Position numbers and translations under genes: made by a program. Positions 8,452 through 18,351 of a stretch of DNA of 64,000 nucleotides are shown one piece after another. Origin of the DNA: Pseudomonas veronii (lineage in GTDB: Bacteria; Pseudomonadota; Gammaproteobacteria; Pseudomonadales; Pseudomonadaceae). The DNA lies in the NCBI RefSeq assembly GCF_001439695.1, contig NZ_JYLL01000003.1, positions 346,411-410,410 on the forward strand, written 5' to 3'. The notes under the pieces were generated by a model. It searched no databases. It saw nothing but the letters and a program-made list of their open reading frames with translations, and had not been told where the DNA came from. How positions within the stretch are numbered: the stretch's first letter is position 1; every line of letters starts with the position of its first letter.

Positions 8452-9945
8452 TTAGAGCTTGATCCAGGTCGCCTTCAGCTCGGTGTACTTGTCGAACGCA
8501 TGCAGCGACTTGTCGCGACCGTTGCCCGACTGCTTGAAGCCACCAAACGGCGCGGTCATGTCACCGCCGTCGTACTGGTTGACCCACACGCTACCGGCGC
8601 GCAGTGCCTTGGCGGTGAGGTGCGCCTTGGAGATATCCGCCGTCCACACCGCCGCGGCCAGGCCGTATTGGGTGTCGTTGGCGATGGCGACGGCTTCTTC
8701 GGCGCTGTCAAAAGTGAGCACCGAGAGGACCGGGCCGAAGATTTCTTCGCGGGCGATCTTCATGGCGTTGGTCACTCCGTCGAAAATCGTCGGCTCGACG
8801 TAAGTGCCACCGGTCTCTTCCAGCGTGCGCTTGCCGCCCGCCACCAGTTTGGCACCGTCGGCATGACCGGCTTCGATGTAGGACAGCACGGTGTTCATCT
8901 GTTGAGTGTCTACCAGCGCGCCGACGTTCGTGGCCGGGTCCAGCGGGTTGCCTGGCTTCCAGCCCTTCAGCGCGGCGATCACCAGCGGTAGGAATTTATC
9001 CTTGATGGAGCGCTCCACCAGCAGACGCGAACCGGCGGTGCAGACTTCGCCCTGGTTGAAGGCAATCGCGCCGGCGGCGGATTCGGCGGCGGCTTGCAGG
9101 TCCGGGGCATCGGCGAACACGATGTTCGGGCTCTTGCCGCCCGCTTCCAGCCATACACGTTTCATGTTCGATTCGCCGGAGCGGATCAACAGCTGTTTGG
9201 CGATTTTGGTGGAGCCAGTGAACACCAGGGTGTCGACATCCATGTGCAGCGCGAGCGCGTTACCCACGGTGTGGCCGTAGCCCGGCAGCACGTTGAACAC
9301 GCCTTTTGGAATACCGGCCTCAACGGCCAGGGCCGCGATGCGGATGGCGGTCAGCGGGGATTTTTCGGACGGTTTGAGGATCACGGAGTTACCGGTCGAC
9401 AGCGCCGGCCCGAGTTTCCAGCAAGCCATCATCAGCGGGAAATTCCACGGCACGATGGCGGCAACCACACCGACCGGCTCACGGGTCACCAGACCCAGCT
9501 GATCGTGAGGGGTGGAAGCGACTTCATCGTAAATCTTGTCGATGGCCTCGCCGCTCCAGCTCAGGGCATTCGCCGCGCCGGGTACGTCGATATTCAGGGC
9601 GTCGCTGATCGGCTTGCCCATGTCCAGGGTTTCCAGCAGCGCCAGCTCTTCGGCATTGGCCTTGAGCAACGCGGCGAAACGGATCATGGTGGCCTTGCGC
9701 TTGGCCGGCGCCAGGCGCGACCAGACACCGGAATTGAACGTGGCGCGGGCATTTTCCACGGCGCGCTGGGCGTCGGCGACGTCACAGCTGGCAACGCTGG
9801 TCAGCAGGCGGCCATCGACGGGGCTGATGCATTCGAACGTGTCGCCGGAAACGGCGGCGGTGTACTCGCCATTGATATAGGCGCGGCCTTCGATCTTCAG
9901 ATCCTTGGCGCGTTGCTCCCAGTCGGCACGGGTCAGGGTGGTCAT
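8452..9945 (-). CDS. kauB: Aldehyde dehydrogenase, gamma-glutamyl-aminobutyraldehyde / guanidinobutyraldehyde type
   Basis: 497-residue NAD(P)-dependent aldehyde dehydrogenase. Catalytic residues are visible: N168 in PWNFP, E267 in LEAGGKSPN and C302 in FNQGEVCTAGSR. The C-terminal GGDMTAPFGGFKQSGNGRDKS is typical of the PuuC/KauB group. It oxidises aldehydes formed from polyamines and agmatine-type amines, and could act after the pauB4-like oxidase. AGGAGG lies eight bases before the ATG. In P. aeruginosa kauB is followed by an aminotransferase (gabT2/spuC-like); here none is adjacent, and the next gene upstream is the divergent cupin protein. The symbol rests on family and synteny. Confidence 0.88.
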   Translation of the reverse strand: MTTLTRADWEQRAKDLKIEGRAYINGEYTAAVSGDTFECISPVDGRLLTSVASCDVADAQRAVENARATFNSGVWSRLAPAKRKATMIRFAALLKANAEELALLETLDMGKPISDALNIDVPGAANALSWSGEAIDKIYDEVASTPHDQLGLVTREPVGVVAAIVPWNFPLMMACWKLGPALSTGNSVILKPSEKSPLTAIRIAALAVEAGIPKGVFNVLPGYGHTVGNALALHMDVDTLVFTGSTKIAKQLLIRSGESNMKRVWLEAGGKSPNIVFADAPDLQAAAESAAGAIAFNQGEVCTAGSRLLVERSIKDKFLPLVIAALKGWKPGNPLDPATNVGALVDTQQMNTVLSYIEAGHADGAKLVAGGKRTLEETGGTYVEPTIFDGVTNAMKIAREEIFGPVLSVLTFDSAEEAVAIANDTQYGLAAAVWTADISKAHLTAKALRAGSVWVNQYDGGDMTAPFGGFKQSGNGRDKSLHAFDKYTELKATWIKL

Positions 9946-10175
9946 GCGAGTGTCCTCCTCTTATTGAATACAAGGGCCAGGCGATGTGCCCCGGCAGCCT
10001 CAAAGAATGCTTGCCCCGCCAGCCAGTTGTTCGGCTCAAGGCAACTGCCACCCTAAACCAGCGGCTGGGGATGTATCAATATATTTGACATAACGCCGGT
10101 AAACGCCCTTGCGATGTTCATTTTAATAAACATAGACTTTGGGCTCTCCAACCGCAGGCCAGACGGGACACGCAC

Positions 10176-10538
10176 ATGAGCATCCAGGACATCGTCGACT
10201 TCAGCCAAGCCAACACCGCCCCCGATCGCTACCTCCCTGCCCCGGAAAAAATCCTCAAGGGCAATCCCGAGCAAACGATCTACAACCACTACAACAGCCC
10301 GTGCGGCCAGATGAGCGCCGGCGTCTGGGAAGGCGAAGTCGGGCAGTGGAAGGTCAACTACACCGAACATGAGTACTGCGAGATTGTGCAGGGGGTTTCC
10401 GTACTGCGCGATGCCGAGGGCAACGCCAAGACCTTGCGCGCCGGCGACCGCTTCGTTATCCCGGCCGGCTTCAGCGGCACCTGGGAAGTGCTCGAGCCCT
10501 GCCGCAAGATCTATGTGGTGTTCGAACAGAAGGCCTGA
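10176..10538 (+). CDS. Cupin-domain protein
   Basis: 120 residues of a single-domain cupin_3-type fold. GVWEGEVGQWKVNYTEHEYCEIVQGV forms the first cupin motif (with conserved Glu and His replacements) and AGDRFVIPAGFSGTWEV the second. Similar proteins sit next to amine catabolism genes in pseudomonads, but their reaction is unknown. It is divergent from kauB across a 230-bp gap and followed directly by a strong terminator shared with the ribosomal protein genes. Confidence 0.8.
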   Translation: MSIQDIVDFSQANTAPDRYLPAPEKILKGNPEQTIYNHYNSPCGQMSAGVWEGEVGQWKVNYTEHEYCEIVQGVSVLRDAEGNAKTLRAGDRFVIPAGFSGTWEVLEPCRKIYVVFEQKA

Positions 10539-10554
10539 TCAGCAAATCCTGCGC

Positions 10555-10591
10555 AAAAAAAAGCCCGAATCGTGAGAAACGGGCTTTTTTT
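10555..10591. terminator. Bidirectional intrinsic terminator
   Basis: An A-tract followed by AGCCCG, a loop of about 12 bases, then CGGGCT and a T-tract. It serves the rightward cupin gene and the leftward rpmB-rpmG unit, both of which end within about 20 bases. Confidence 0.88.
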
Positions 10592-10609
10592 CACAAGGAA
10601 GAAAATCAA

Positions 10610-10765
10610 TTACTTGATTTTGCCTTCTTTGTAGATCACGTGCTTGCGAACGCGCGGGTCGAACATTTTCTTTTCGAGCTTGTCCGGGGTAGTACGCTTG
10701 TTCTTGTCGGTAGTGTAGAAGTGACCAGTACCGGCGCTAGAGATCATTCGAATCAATTCACGCAT
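10610..10765 (-). CDS. rpmG: 50S ribosomal protein L33
   Basis: 51 residues: [20 protein letters not shown], then [20 protein letters not shown] and a [11 protein letters not shown] tail, the complete L33 family pattern. This is the cysteine-free form without the CxxC zinc motif, the usual type in gamma-proteobacteria. It follows rpmB by 11 bases on the same strand and is co-transcribed with it. AGGAGCTC precedes the ATG. Confidence 0.97.
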   Translation of the reverse strand: MRELIRMISSAGTGHFYTTDKNKRTTPDKLEKKMFDPRVRKHVIYKEGKIK

Positions 10766-10776
10766 GATAGAGCTCC

Positions 10777-11010
10777 TTAGATCTTGCCAGCGGCGCGGAT
10801 TTCGGCCAGCACGACAGTGATGCCACGCTTGTCGATAATGCGCATGCCTTTGGCAGATACGCGCAGACGCACAAAACGTTTCTCTTCTTCAACCCAGAAG
10901 CGGTGATGCTGCAGGTTCGGCAGGAAACGACGACGGGTTTTGTTATTTGCGTGGGAAATGTTATTCCCAGTCACCGGACCCTTACCGGTAACTTGACAGA
11001 CTCTCGACAT
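10777..11010 (-). CDS. rpmB: 50S ribosomal protein L28
   Basis: 77 residues: [20 protein letters not shown], then [14 protein letters not shown], the standard L28 fold of the large ribosomal subunit near the E site. It is the first gene of the rpmB-rpmG unit. The leader is about 140 bases from a predicted sigma70 promoter and contains two hairpins. Confidence 0.97.
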   Translation of the reverse strand: MSRVCQVTGKGPVTGNNISHANNKTRRRFLPNLQHHRFWVEEEKRFVRLRVSAKGMRIIDKRGITVVLAEIRAAGKI

Positions 11011-11035
11011 GCCTCAGCCCTCTAAAACCACATGC

Positions 11036-11054
11036 CCAACCCGGCATGGGTTGG
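11036..11054 (-). promoter_or_regulatory. Hairpin in the rpmB leader
   Basis: A perfect 7-bp stem (CCAACCC / GGGTTGG) with a 5-base loop, about 26 bases upstream of the rpmB start. Two adjacent GGCGCC palindromes at 11077-11089 make a second structure. A role in ribosomal-protein feedback is possible but unproven. Confidence 0.35.
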
Positions 11055-11158
11055 CCGCTTAATCTCTCAGTCATTTGGCGCCAGGCGCCGCGTTTCTTTA
11101 GGGTCTTACCGGCTACACCTACAAGCGAAGGAACCGGGCCCCTAGAAAAGAGCGCTGC

Positions 11159-11187
11159 TTTATACCAGAAAGACCCAAGTGCAACAA
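11159..11187 (-). promoter_or_regulatory. Predicted sigma70 promoter of rpmB-rpmG
   Basis: On the minus strand TTGTTG (-35) and TATAAA (-10) are separated by 17 bases, about 150 bases before the rpmB start. The rest of the 458-bp gap between rpmB and the peptide-binding gene (11011-11468) shows no convincing gene or RNA. It must also contain the rightward promoter of the binding-protein gene, which I could not place. Confidence 0.55.
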
Positions 11188-11468
11188 CAGCCCGTGTGTT
11201 TTTACCGGCGTAAATCTCGGCGACAGATGGCCGAACCGTTGCCAGGAGGGGCCGCTGCAATAGCCGACCGCTCGTCGCACAGAATGATTTACAACGCCCG
11301 CAAGTACCAAAAAGTACAAGGCGAAACGCGCTGAGGCGCCATCAAAACAGCATTTGAGCCAAAAGCACAGGCAAAAATGGACTAGTCATTTATCAATCAG
11401 ACCACTACGGTAGGACTTTTCCAGACTGCACTCGCAGATGGGCCTTCGATCTGCACAGGAAACCGAAC

Positions 11469-13061
11469 ATGCGCCTCGCTGCCCTACCGCTTTTGCTAGC
11501 CCCTCTGTTTATCGCGCCGCAGGCCTTGGCGGCCACCAATCTGAGCGTGTGTACCGAAGCCAGTCCCGAAGGGTTTGACGTAGTGCAGTACAACTCGCTG
11601 ACTACCACCAACGCCTCGGCCGACGTGCTGATGAACAGCCTGGTGAACTATGACGCAGCCAGCGGCAAGCTGGTGCCAAGCCTGGCGGACAGCTGGGAAG
11701 TGTCGCCGGACGGCCTGACCTACACCTTCCAGTTGCACCCCAACGTAAAATTCCACCGCACCGACTATTTCACCCCGAGCCGCACCCTGACCGCCGAAGA
11801 TGTCCGCTTCAGCTTCGAGCGCATGCTCGATCCGGCCAACCCATGGCACAAGATCGCCCAGAGCGGCTTCCCCCATGCCCAGTCGCTGCAATTGCCCGCA
11901 CTGATCAAGAAGATCGACGCCCTTGACCCGCTGACCGTGCGCTTCACCCTCGATCACCCCGACTCGACCTTCCTCGCCGCGTTGAGCATGGGTTTTGCCT
12001 CGATCTACCCGGCCGAGTACGCCGACAAGCTGCTCAAGGCCGGCACCCCGGAGAAGCTCAACAGCCAGCCCATCGGCACCGGCCCGTTCATCTTCACGCG
12101 ATTCCAGAAAGATGCCGTGGTGCGCTACAAAGCCAACCCGGATTATTTCGCCGGCAAACCGGCTGTGGATAACTTGATCTTCGCCATCACCCCGGATGCG
12201 AACGTGCGCCTGCAGAAACTGCACCGCGACGAATGCCAGATCGCACTGTCGCCCAAACCCCTGGATGTGGGCGAAGCCGAGAAAGATCCCGCACTCAAAA
12301 TAGAAAAAACCGCAGCATTCATGACTGCATTCGTCGCGATCAACAGCCAGCACCCGCCGCTGGACAAGCCCGAAGTGCGCCAGGCGATCAACCTGGCCTT
12401 CGACAAGGACAGCTACCTCAAAGCCGTGTTCGAAGGCACCGCCGAAGCCGCCAACGGCCCCTACCCGCCCAACACCTGGAGCTATGCCAAGGAGTTGCCG
12501 GGTTATCCACAGGACATCACCAAGGCCAAGCTGCTGCTGGAGCGCGCCGGGCTCAAGGACGGCTTCAAGACCACAATCTGGACACGCCCCACCGGCAGTC
12601 TGCTGAACCCCAACCCCAACCTCGGTGCGCAACTGCTGCAGGCGGACCTGGCCGAGGTCGGCATCCAGGCCGAGATCCGCGTGATCGAATGGGGCGAGCT
12701 GATCCGCCGCGCCAAGGCCGGCGAACACGACCTGTTGTTCATGGGTTGGGCCGGCGACAACGGCGACCCGGATAACTTCCTGACTCCGCAGTTCTCCTGC
12801 GCGGCAGTGAAATCCGGCACCAACTTCGCCCGCTATTGCGACCCGACCCTGGACAAGCTCATCAGCGCCGGCAAGACCACCAGCGAGCAAGGGGTGCGCA
12901 GCAAGCTGTATCAACAGGCCCAGGCGCAGATCCAACAGCAGGCCCTGTGGCTGCCGCTGGCGCACCCGATGGCGTTCGCCCTGACCCGCAAGAATGTCGA
13001 GGGGTACCAGGTGAGCCCGTTTGGGCGGCAGGACTTTTCGAAAGTCAGCGTCAAGCCCTGA
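11469..13061 (+). CDS. Dipeptide/oligopeptide ABC transporter periplasmic binding protein
   Basis: 530-residue SBP_bac_5 (DppA-like) receptor. A Sec signal peptide ends near AAPQALA-ATN at about residue 22, giving a soluble periplasmic protein with no lipobox. LVPSLADSWEVSPDGLTYTF and LTAEDVRFSFERMLDP are signature segments of the family, and the C-terminus retains YCDPTLDKLI. Permease and ATPase genes are not adjacent, so it is an orphan receptor that may share the dpp transporter elsewhere, as the P. aeruginosa orphan Dpp receptors do. It is followed by a GC-rich inverted repeat before convergent radC. Confidence 0.9.
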   Translation: MRLAALPLLLAPLFIAPQALAATNLSVCTEASPEGFDVVQYNSLTTTNASADVLMNSLVNYDAASGKLVPSLADSWEVSPDGLTYTFQLHPNVKFHRTDYFTPSRTLTAEDVRFSFERMLDPANPWHKIAQSGFPHAQSLQLPALIKKIDALDPLTVRFTLDHPDSTFLAALSMGFASIYPAEYADKLLKAGTPEKLNSQPIGTGPFIFTRFQKDAVVRYKANPDYFAGKPAVDNLIFAITPDANVRLQKLHRDECQIALSPKPLDVGEAEKDPALKIEKTAAFMTAFVAINSQHPPLDKPEVRQAINLAFDKDSYLKAVFEGTAEAANGPYPPNTWSYAKELPGYPQDITKAKLLLERAGLKDGFKTTIWTRPTGSLLNPNPNLGAQLLQADLAEVGIQAEIRVIEWGELIRRAKAGEHDLLFMGWAGDNGDPDNFLTPQFSCAAVKSGTNFARYCDPTLDKLISAGKTTSEQGVRSKLYQQAQAQIQQQALWLPLAHPMAFALTRKNVEGYQVSPFGRQDFSKVSVKP

Positions 13062-13063
13062 GC

Positions 13064-13097
13064 TGCAAGCTGCAAGCCCCCTTGAGGCTTGCAGCTG
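13064..13097. repeat. Inverted repeat between convergent genes
   Basis: AGCTGCAAGCTGCAAGC is mirrored by GGCTTGCAGCTGCA, then a shorter CTTGCAACTGC copy. It forms a long hairpin between the binding-protein gene and convergent radC. It may act as a factor-independent-like terminator, although no T-tract follows. Confidence 0.5.
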
Positions 13098-13120
13098 CAA
13101 CCTTGCAACTGCTGCCCCTC

Positions 13121-13795
13121 CTACATCCACCCGTATTCCGCCATCGACAATGGATCACCATCGCCTACGATGATGTGATCCAGCACCCGCACATCCACCA
13201 CTTCCAAGGCTTTTTGCAGAATCTTGGTCAATTTCCGATCAGCCGCACTCGGTTCCACACTCCCCGAAGGATGGTTGTGGCACAGGATCAACGCCGCCGC
13301 GTTATACGCCAGGGCGCGCTTGACCACTTGCCGCGGGTAAACCACGGTGGCGTCGATGGTGCCCTGGAACAAAGCCTCGAACCCCAGCACCCGATGCTTT
13401 GAATCGAGAAACAGGCAGCCGAAGATCTCGTGAGGCTCATGGCGCAACAGCGCCTTGAGGTAGTCCCGCACAGCGACCGGGCTTTCCAGCACCGAGTCGC
13501 TGCGCAGCTGTTCGGCCAAGTGGCGCCGGGACATTTCCAGTACCGCCTGCAGTTGGGCAAACTTCGCCGGCCCCAGCCCCAACTGCTGGCTGAACAGCAC
13601 CTGGCTGGCCTCCAGCAGCGGGCGCAAGCCACCGAACTGCGCCAACAGATGCCGCGCCAGGTCCACCGCGCTTCGTCCGGCCACGCCGGTGCGCAGGAAG
13701 ATAGCCAACAGTTCGGCGTCGGACAGCGTTGCGGCCCCCCATTCCAAAAGCTTCTCCCGCGGCCGCTCGGCCACCGGCCAATCACGAATACTCAT
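13121..13795 (-). CDS. radC: RadC-family JAB1/MPN metallopeptidase-like protein
   Basis: 224 residues: an N-terminal helix-hairpin-helix region ([20 protein letters not shown]) and a C-terminal MPN domain with the metal motif HNHPSG followed by D ([20 protein letters not shown]). RadC was once tied to repair of UV damage, but its biochemical role is unresolved. It is divergent from coaBC, the classic gamma-proteobacterial arrangement. ATG 13795 gives the usual [17 protein letters not shown] start. An upstream in-frame ATG at 13867 adds 24 atypical residues and is rejected. Confidence 0.93.
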   Translation of the reverse strand: MSIRDWPVAERPREKLLEWGAATLSDAELLAIFLRTGVAGRSAVDLARHLLAQFGGLRPLLEASQVLFSQQLGLGPAKFAQLQAVLEMSRRHLAEQLRSDSVLESPVAVRDYLKALLRHEPHEIFGCLFLDSKHRVLGFEALFQGTIDATVVYPRQVVKRALAYNAAALILCHNHPSGSVEPSAADRKLTKILQKALEVVDVRVLDHIIVGDGDPLSMAEYGWM

Positions 13796-13938
13796 CCCGC
13801 CTCCCTGTGCATGTGCGCCGCTGTTGCCTGGCGGACGCTGTGTTATCGTAGGCCCTCTTTTTTGCATGCGATTTCACCTGGGGAGGGGGCATCGCAGGCG
13901 TCACTGAACTGGCTTCACTGAACTGGAAAGGCAAACCA

Positions 13939-15147
13939 ATGCAGCGTCTGTATCGGAAACGCATCGTTCTCGGCGTCGGCGGCGGCATTGCCGCCTACAA
14001 GAGCGCAGAGCTGGTTCGCAGGCTTCTCGACCAGGGCGCCGAAGTGCGCGTGGTCATGACCCGCGGCGGCAGTGAGTTCATCACCCCGCTGACCATGCAG
14101 GCCTTGTCCGGCCACCCGGTTCACCTGGACCTGCTGGACCCGGCCGCCGAAGCCGCCATGGGCCATATCGAACTGGCCAAATGGGCCGACCTGGTGCTGA
14201 TCGCCCCGGCCACCGCCGACCTGATCGCCCGCCTGGCGCAAGGCATCGCCGATGACTTGCTGACCACGCTGGTCCTGGCCACCGACGCCACTGTCGCCAT
14301 CGCCCCGGCCATGAACCAGGCCATGTGGCGCGACCCGGCCACCCAAGCCAACACGCAGCTCCTGCAAAGCCGTGGCCTCAAGGTGTTCGGCCCGGCCTCC
14401 GGCAGCCAGGCCTGCGGCGACGTCGGCATGGGCCGCATGCTCGAAGCCACCGACCTGGCACTGTGCGCCGCCGAGTGCTTCCAGCACCTGGCCCTGACTG
14501 GCAAGCACGTGTTGATCACCGCCGGCCCGACCCAGGAAAACATCGACCCGGTGCGCTACATCACCAACCATAGCTCAGGAAAAATGGGCTTTGCCCTGGC
14601 TGAAGCGGCGGTCGAGGCAGGCGCGCGCGTGACCCTCATCACCGGCCCGGTGCATTTGCCGACGCCCGATCGCGTCACCCGGATCGACGTGGTCAGCGCC
14701 CGGGACATGTTGGCGGCCTGTGAGGCGGCCATTCCCTGCGACCTGTTTATCGCCTCGGCAGCGGTTGCGGATTACCGCCCGGAAGTCGTCGCCCCGCAAA
14801 AGCTCAAGAAAGACCCTACCAGCGGCGACGGCCTGCTCCTGCAAATGGTGCGTAACCCGGACATCCTGGCCACCATCGCCAGCCGCCCGGACCGTCCGTT
14901 CAGCGTCGGTTTCGCCGCCGAGACCGAGCACCTGCTGGACTACGCCGCACGCAAATTGAAAGACAAAAACCTCGACCTGATCGTTGCCAATGATGTCGCC
15001 AACCCAAGCATCGGCTTCAACAGTGAGGAAAACGCCTGCAGCGTGATCGATCGCGACCTGCACGCCACCCTTTTCGCCCAGACCAGCAAGGGCAAGATTG
15101 CCCGCCAACTGATCTCTTTTATCGCCCAACGGCTGAACCAGGTTTAA
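13939..15147 (+). CDS. coaBC: Bifunctional phosphopantothenoylcysteine decarboxylase / synthetase
   Basis: 402 residues catalysing two steps of coenzyme A synthesis. The N-terminal flavoprotein CoaC domain (about 1-190) has the active His (H76, GHIELAKW), PAMNQAMW (N125) and the flexible-loop Cys (C159 in GSQACGD). The C-terminal CoaB domain (about 190-402) starts [20 protein letters not shown] and includes [13 protein letters not shown] for CTP and substrate binding and the KLKKD lysines. It is five bases before dut, so the two are probably co-transcribed. Confidence 0.97.
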   Translation: MQRLYRKRIVLGVGGGIAAYKSAELVRRLLDQGAEVRVVMTRGGSEFITPLTMQALSGHPVHLDLLDPAAEAAMGHIELAKWADLVLIAPATADLIARLAQGIADDLLTTLVLATDATVAIAPAMNQAMWRDPATQANTQLLQSRGLKVFGPASGSQACGDVGMGRMLEATDLALCAAECFQHLALTGKHVLITAGPTQENIDPVRYITNHSSGKMGFALAEAAVEAGARVTLITGPVHLPTPDRVTRIDVVSARDMLAACEAAIPCDLFIASAAVADYRPEVVAPQKLKKDPTSGDGLLLQMVRNPDILATIASRPDRPFSVGFAAETEHLLDYAARKLKDKNLDLIVANDVANPSIGFNSEENACSVIDRDLHATLFAQTSKGKIARQLISFIAQRLNQV

Positions 15148-15152
15148 TTTAC

Positions 15153-15608
15153 ATGCACGCTTTGCAAGCCAAGATCCTCGACCCCCGCATCGGCACCGAC
15201 TTCCCCCTGCCGGCCTATGCCACACCGGGCTCCGCCGGCCTGGACCTGCGCGCCATGCTCAAGGAAGACACCGTCCTCGAGCCGGGCCAGACCCTGCTGA
15301 TTCCGACCGGCCTGTCGATCTATGTCGGCGACCCGGGCCTGGCGGCGCTGATTCTGCCGCGCTCGGGCCTCGGCCATAAGCACGGCATCGTGCTGGGCAA
15401 CCTGGTCGGCCTGATCGACTCGGACTACCAGGGCGAGCTGATGGTGTCGTGCTGGAACCGCGGCCAGACCGCCTTCAACATCGTCGTCGGCGAGCGCATC
15501 GCGCAGCTGGTGCTGGTGCCGGTGGTGCAGGCGCACTTCGAACTGGTACAGGAATTCGACGCAACCCAACGCGGCGCAGGCGGTTTTGGGCATTCCGGCA
15601 GTCACTGA
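15153..15608 (+). CDS. dut: dUTP diphosphatase (dUTPase)
   Basis: 151-residue trimeric dUTPase converting dUTP to dUMP and PPi. The five family motifs are present in order, for example [10 protein letters not shown] (I), [10 protein letters not shown] (II/III), [11 protein letters not shown] with the catalytic Asp, and the C-terminal [13 protein letters not shown]-loop-like arm (V). Five bases downstream of coaBC and in the same operon. Confidence 0.97.
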   Translation: MHALQAKILDPRIGTDFPLPAYATPGSAGLDLRAMLKEDTVLEPGQTLLIPTGLSIYVGDPGLAALILPRSGLGHKHGIVLGNLVGLIDSDYQGELMVSCWNRGQTAFNIVVGERIAQLVLVPVVQAHFELVQEFDATQRGAGGFGHSGSH

Positions 15609-15616
15609 CCACACCA

Positions 15617-15648
15617 AACCGGGGCGGACGCTACCGTCCGGCCCGGTT
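15617..15648. terminator. Long GC hairpin after dut
   Basis: A 14-bp stem with a single mismatch (AACCGGGGCGGACG against CGTCCGGCCCGGTT) and a CTAC loop, directly after the dut stop. No T-tract follows, so it may be an mRNA 3'-end stabiliser or weak terminator. A second small hairpin (CGGAGC-GGAT-GCTCCG, 15743-15758), followed by five Ts at 15764-15768, sits further into the 269-bp gap before algC. No gene was seen in that gap. Confidence 0.6.
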
Positions 15649-15877
15649 AGATGCCACCGCATGGCCTTTCAGGATGAAGAATGCGCGGACCTGACGAGCG
15701 ACATTTTCCAAGTAAAATCAATGCATTACGCAGACATAAGCGCGGAGCGGATGCTCCGATGGCCTTTTTGCACCACGAACTCTGCACCGAAAACGCCGTC
15801 ATACCCTTCAGTTTAAGCCTGCCGGTCAGCCACATTAAGGCCAGCCTTGTCTCTTTCAGATGGAGTTTCCCCCCGCG

Positions 15878-17275
15878 ATGAGTACCGCCGCCCGAGTAGC
15901 CCCGACCTTCCCCGACAGCATCTTCCGCGCCTATGACATCCGTGGCGTGGTGCCCAAGACCCTGACCGCCGAAACCGCCTACTGGATTGGCCGCGCCATC
16001 GGCGCCCAAAGCCTGGCCCAGGACGAACCGAACGTTTCGGTCGGCCGTGACGGTCGCCTGTCCGGTCCCGAGCTGGTGGAGCAATTGATCCAGGGCCTGG
16101 CCGACAGCGGTTGCCATGTCAGCGACGTCGGCCTGGTGCCGACCCCGGCGCTGTACTACGCCGCCAACGTGCTGGCCGGCAAATCCGGGGTGATGCTCAC
16201 CGGCAGCCACAACCCGTCGGACTACAACGGCTTCAAGATCGTCATCGCCGGCGACACCCTGGCCAACGAACAGATCCAGGCCCTGCACACACGCTTGAAA
16301 ACCAACGACCTGACCAGCGGCAAAGGCAGCATCACCAAGGTCGACATTCTTCAGCGCTACTCCGACGAAATCACCGGCGACGTCAAACTCGCGCGCCGCC
16401 TGAAAGTGGTGGTGGACTGCGGCAACGGCGCGGCCGGCGTGATCGCCCCGCAACTGCTCGAAGCCCTGAACTGCGAAGTGGTGCCGTTGTTCTGCGACGT
16501 CGACGGCAACTTCCCCAACCACCATCCAGACCCGGGCAAGCCTGAAAACCTGGTGGACCTGATCGCCAAGGTCAAGGAAACCGGGGCCGACGTCGGCCTG
16601 GCCTTTGACGGCGACGGTGACCGCGTGGGCGTGGTGACCAACACCGGCGAAAACGTGTTCGCCGACCGCCTGCTGATGCTGTTCGCCCGTGATGTGGTGG
16701 CGCGCAACCCGAATGCCGAAATCATCTTCGACGTAAAATGCACCCGTCGCCTGACGCCGCTGATCAAGGAATATGGCGGTCGCCCGCTGATGTGGAAGAC
16801 CGGTCACTCGTTGATCAAAAAGAAAATGAAGGAAACCGGCGCGCTGCTGGCCGGCGAAATGAGCGGCCACGTGTTCTTCAAGGAGCGTTGGTTCGGGTTT
16901 GACGACGGCATTTACAGCGCCGCTCGTCTGCTGGAGATCCTCAGCAAGGAAAAATCCACGGCACAGGAGCTGTTTCAGACCTTCCCGAATGATATTTCTA
17001 CGCCAGAGATCAATATCCATGTGACCGAAGAGAGCAAATTCAGCATCATTGACGCATTGCACGATGCGCAATGGGGCGAAGGCGCCAACCTGACCTCCAT
17101 TGATGGTGTGCGAGTCGATTACGCCAAAGGCTGGGGCCTGGTTCGCGCGTCCAACACCACACCGGTGCTGGTGCTGCGTTTCGAGGCGGATACCGAGGCT
17201 GAGTTGCAGCGCATCAAAGACGTGTTCCACGTCCAGTTGAAACGTGTTGCCCCCGATCTCCAATTACCGTTCTGA
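15878..17275 (+). CDS. algC: Phosphomannomutase / phosphoglucomutase
   Basis: 465 residues of the alpha-D-phosphohexomutase family, interconverting mannose or glucose 1- and 6-phosphates for alginate, LPS and other polysaccharides. The catalytic phosphoserine loop TGSHNPSDYNG has S110, the Mg loop is FDGDGDRVG, the sugar loop GEMSGHVFF and the phosphate loop RASNTTPVLVLRFE. The length matches the short P. aeruginosa AlgC (463), not forms with an N-terminal membrane extension. ATG 15878 has TGGAG ten bases upstream. The in-frame ATG six codons earlier overlaps that site and is rejected. argB follows after 22 bases. Confidence 0.97.
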   Translation: MSTAARVAPTFPDSIFRAYDIRGVVPKTLTAETAYWIGRAIGAQSLAQDEPNVSVGRDGRLSGPELVEQLIQGLADSGCHVSDVGLVPTPALYYAANVLAGKSGVMLTGSHNPSDYNGFKIVIAGDTLANEQIQALHTRLKTNDLTSGKGSITKVDILQRYSDEITGDVKLARRLKVVVDCGNGAAGVIAPQLLEALNCEVVPLFCDVDGNFPNHHPDPGKPENLVDLIAKVKETGADVGLAFDGDGDRVGVVTNTGENVFADRLLMLFARDVVARNPNAEIIFDVKCTRRLTPLIKEYGGRPLMWKTGHSLIKKKMKETGALLAGEMSGHVFFKERWFGFDDGIYSAARLLEILSKEKSTAQELFQTFPNDISTPEINIHVTEESKFSIIDALHDAQWGEGANLTSIDGVRVDYAKGWGLVRASNTTPVLVLRFEADTEAELQRIKDVFHVQLKRVAPDLQLPF

Positions 17276-17297
17276 TTTTTTTGCACCGGAGCCCTGA

Positions 17298-18203
<906 letters not shown>

Positions 18204-18205
18204 AC

Positions 18206-18342
18206 ACAAAAAGCCCCACCCTCTGTAGGAGCGAGCTTGCTCGCGAAAAACGTAAAGGCGCCGCGTTCATCCAGAATAAACGCGTCATCGTTGGCGTTCT
18301 TCGCGAGCAAGCTCGCTCCTACAGGGGGTGGGGCTTTTTGTT
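18206..18342. terminator. argB/pyrE bidirectional terminator interrupted by a REPIN
   Basis: The arms ACAAAAAGCCCCACC (left) and GGTGGGGCTTTTTGT (right) would make one ordinary bidirectional terminator between the convergent argB and pyrE genes. Here they are separated by a complete REPIN (18223-18324), giving one continuous inverted repeat of about 41 bp per arm with only one mismatch before the REPIN loop. Confidence 0.85.
18223..18324. repeat. REPIN nested in the terminator loop
   Basis: CTGTAGGAGCGAGCTTGCTC with GCGAA, about 50 bases of loop, then the exact inverse. It is the same family as 8333 and 56598. Confidence 0.92.
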
Positions 18343-18351
18343 GTGCGGCGT

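Noticed and set aside
11119..11319. Short minus-strand frame in the rpmB upstream gap
   Set aside because: It overlaps the predicted rpmB promoter, has no ribosome site and no family resemblance.
15647..17263. Open frame of 538 codons on the minus strand
   Set aside because: Antisense to algC, which has all phosphohexomutase motifs.
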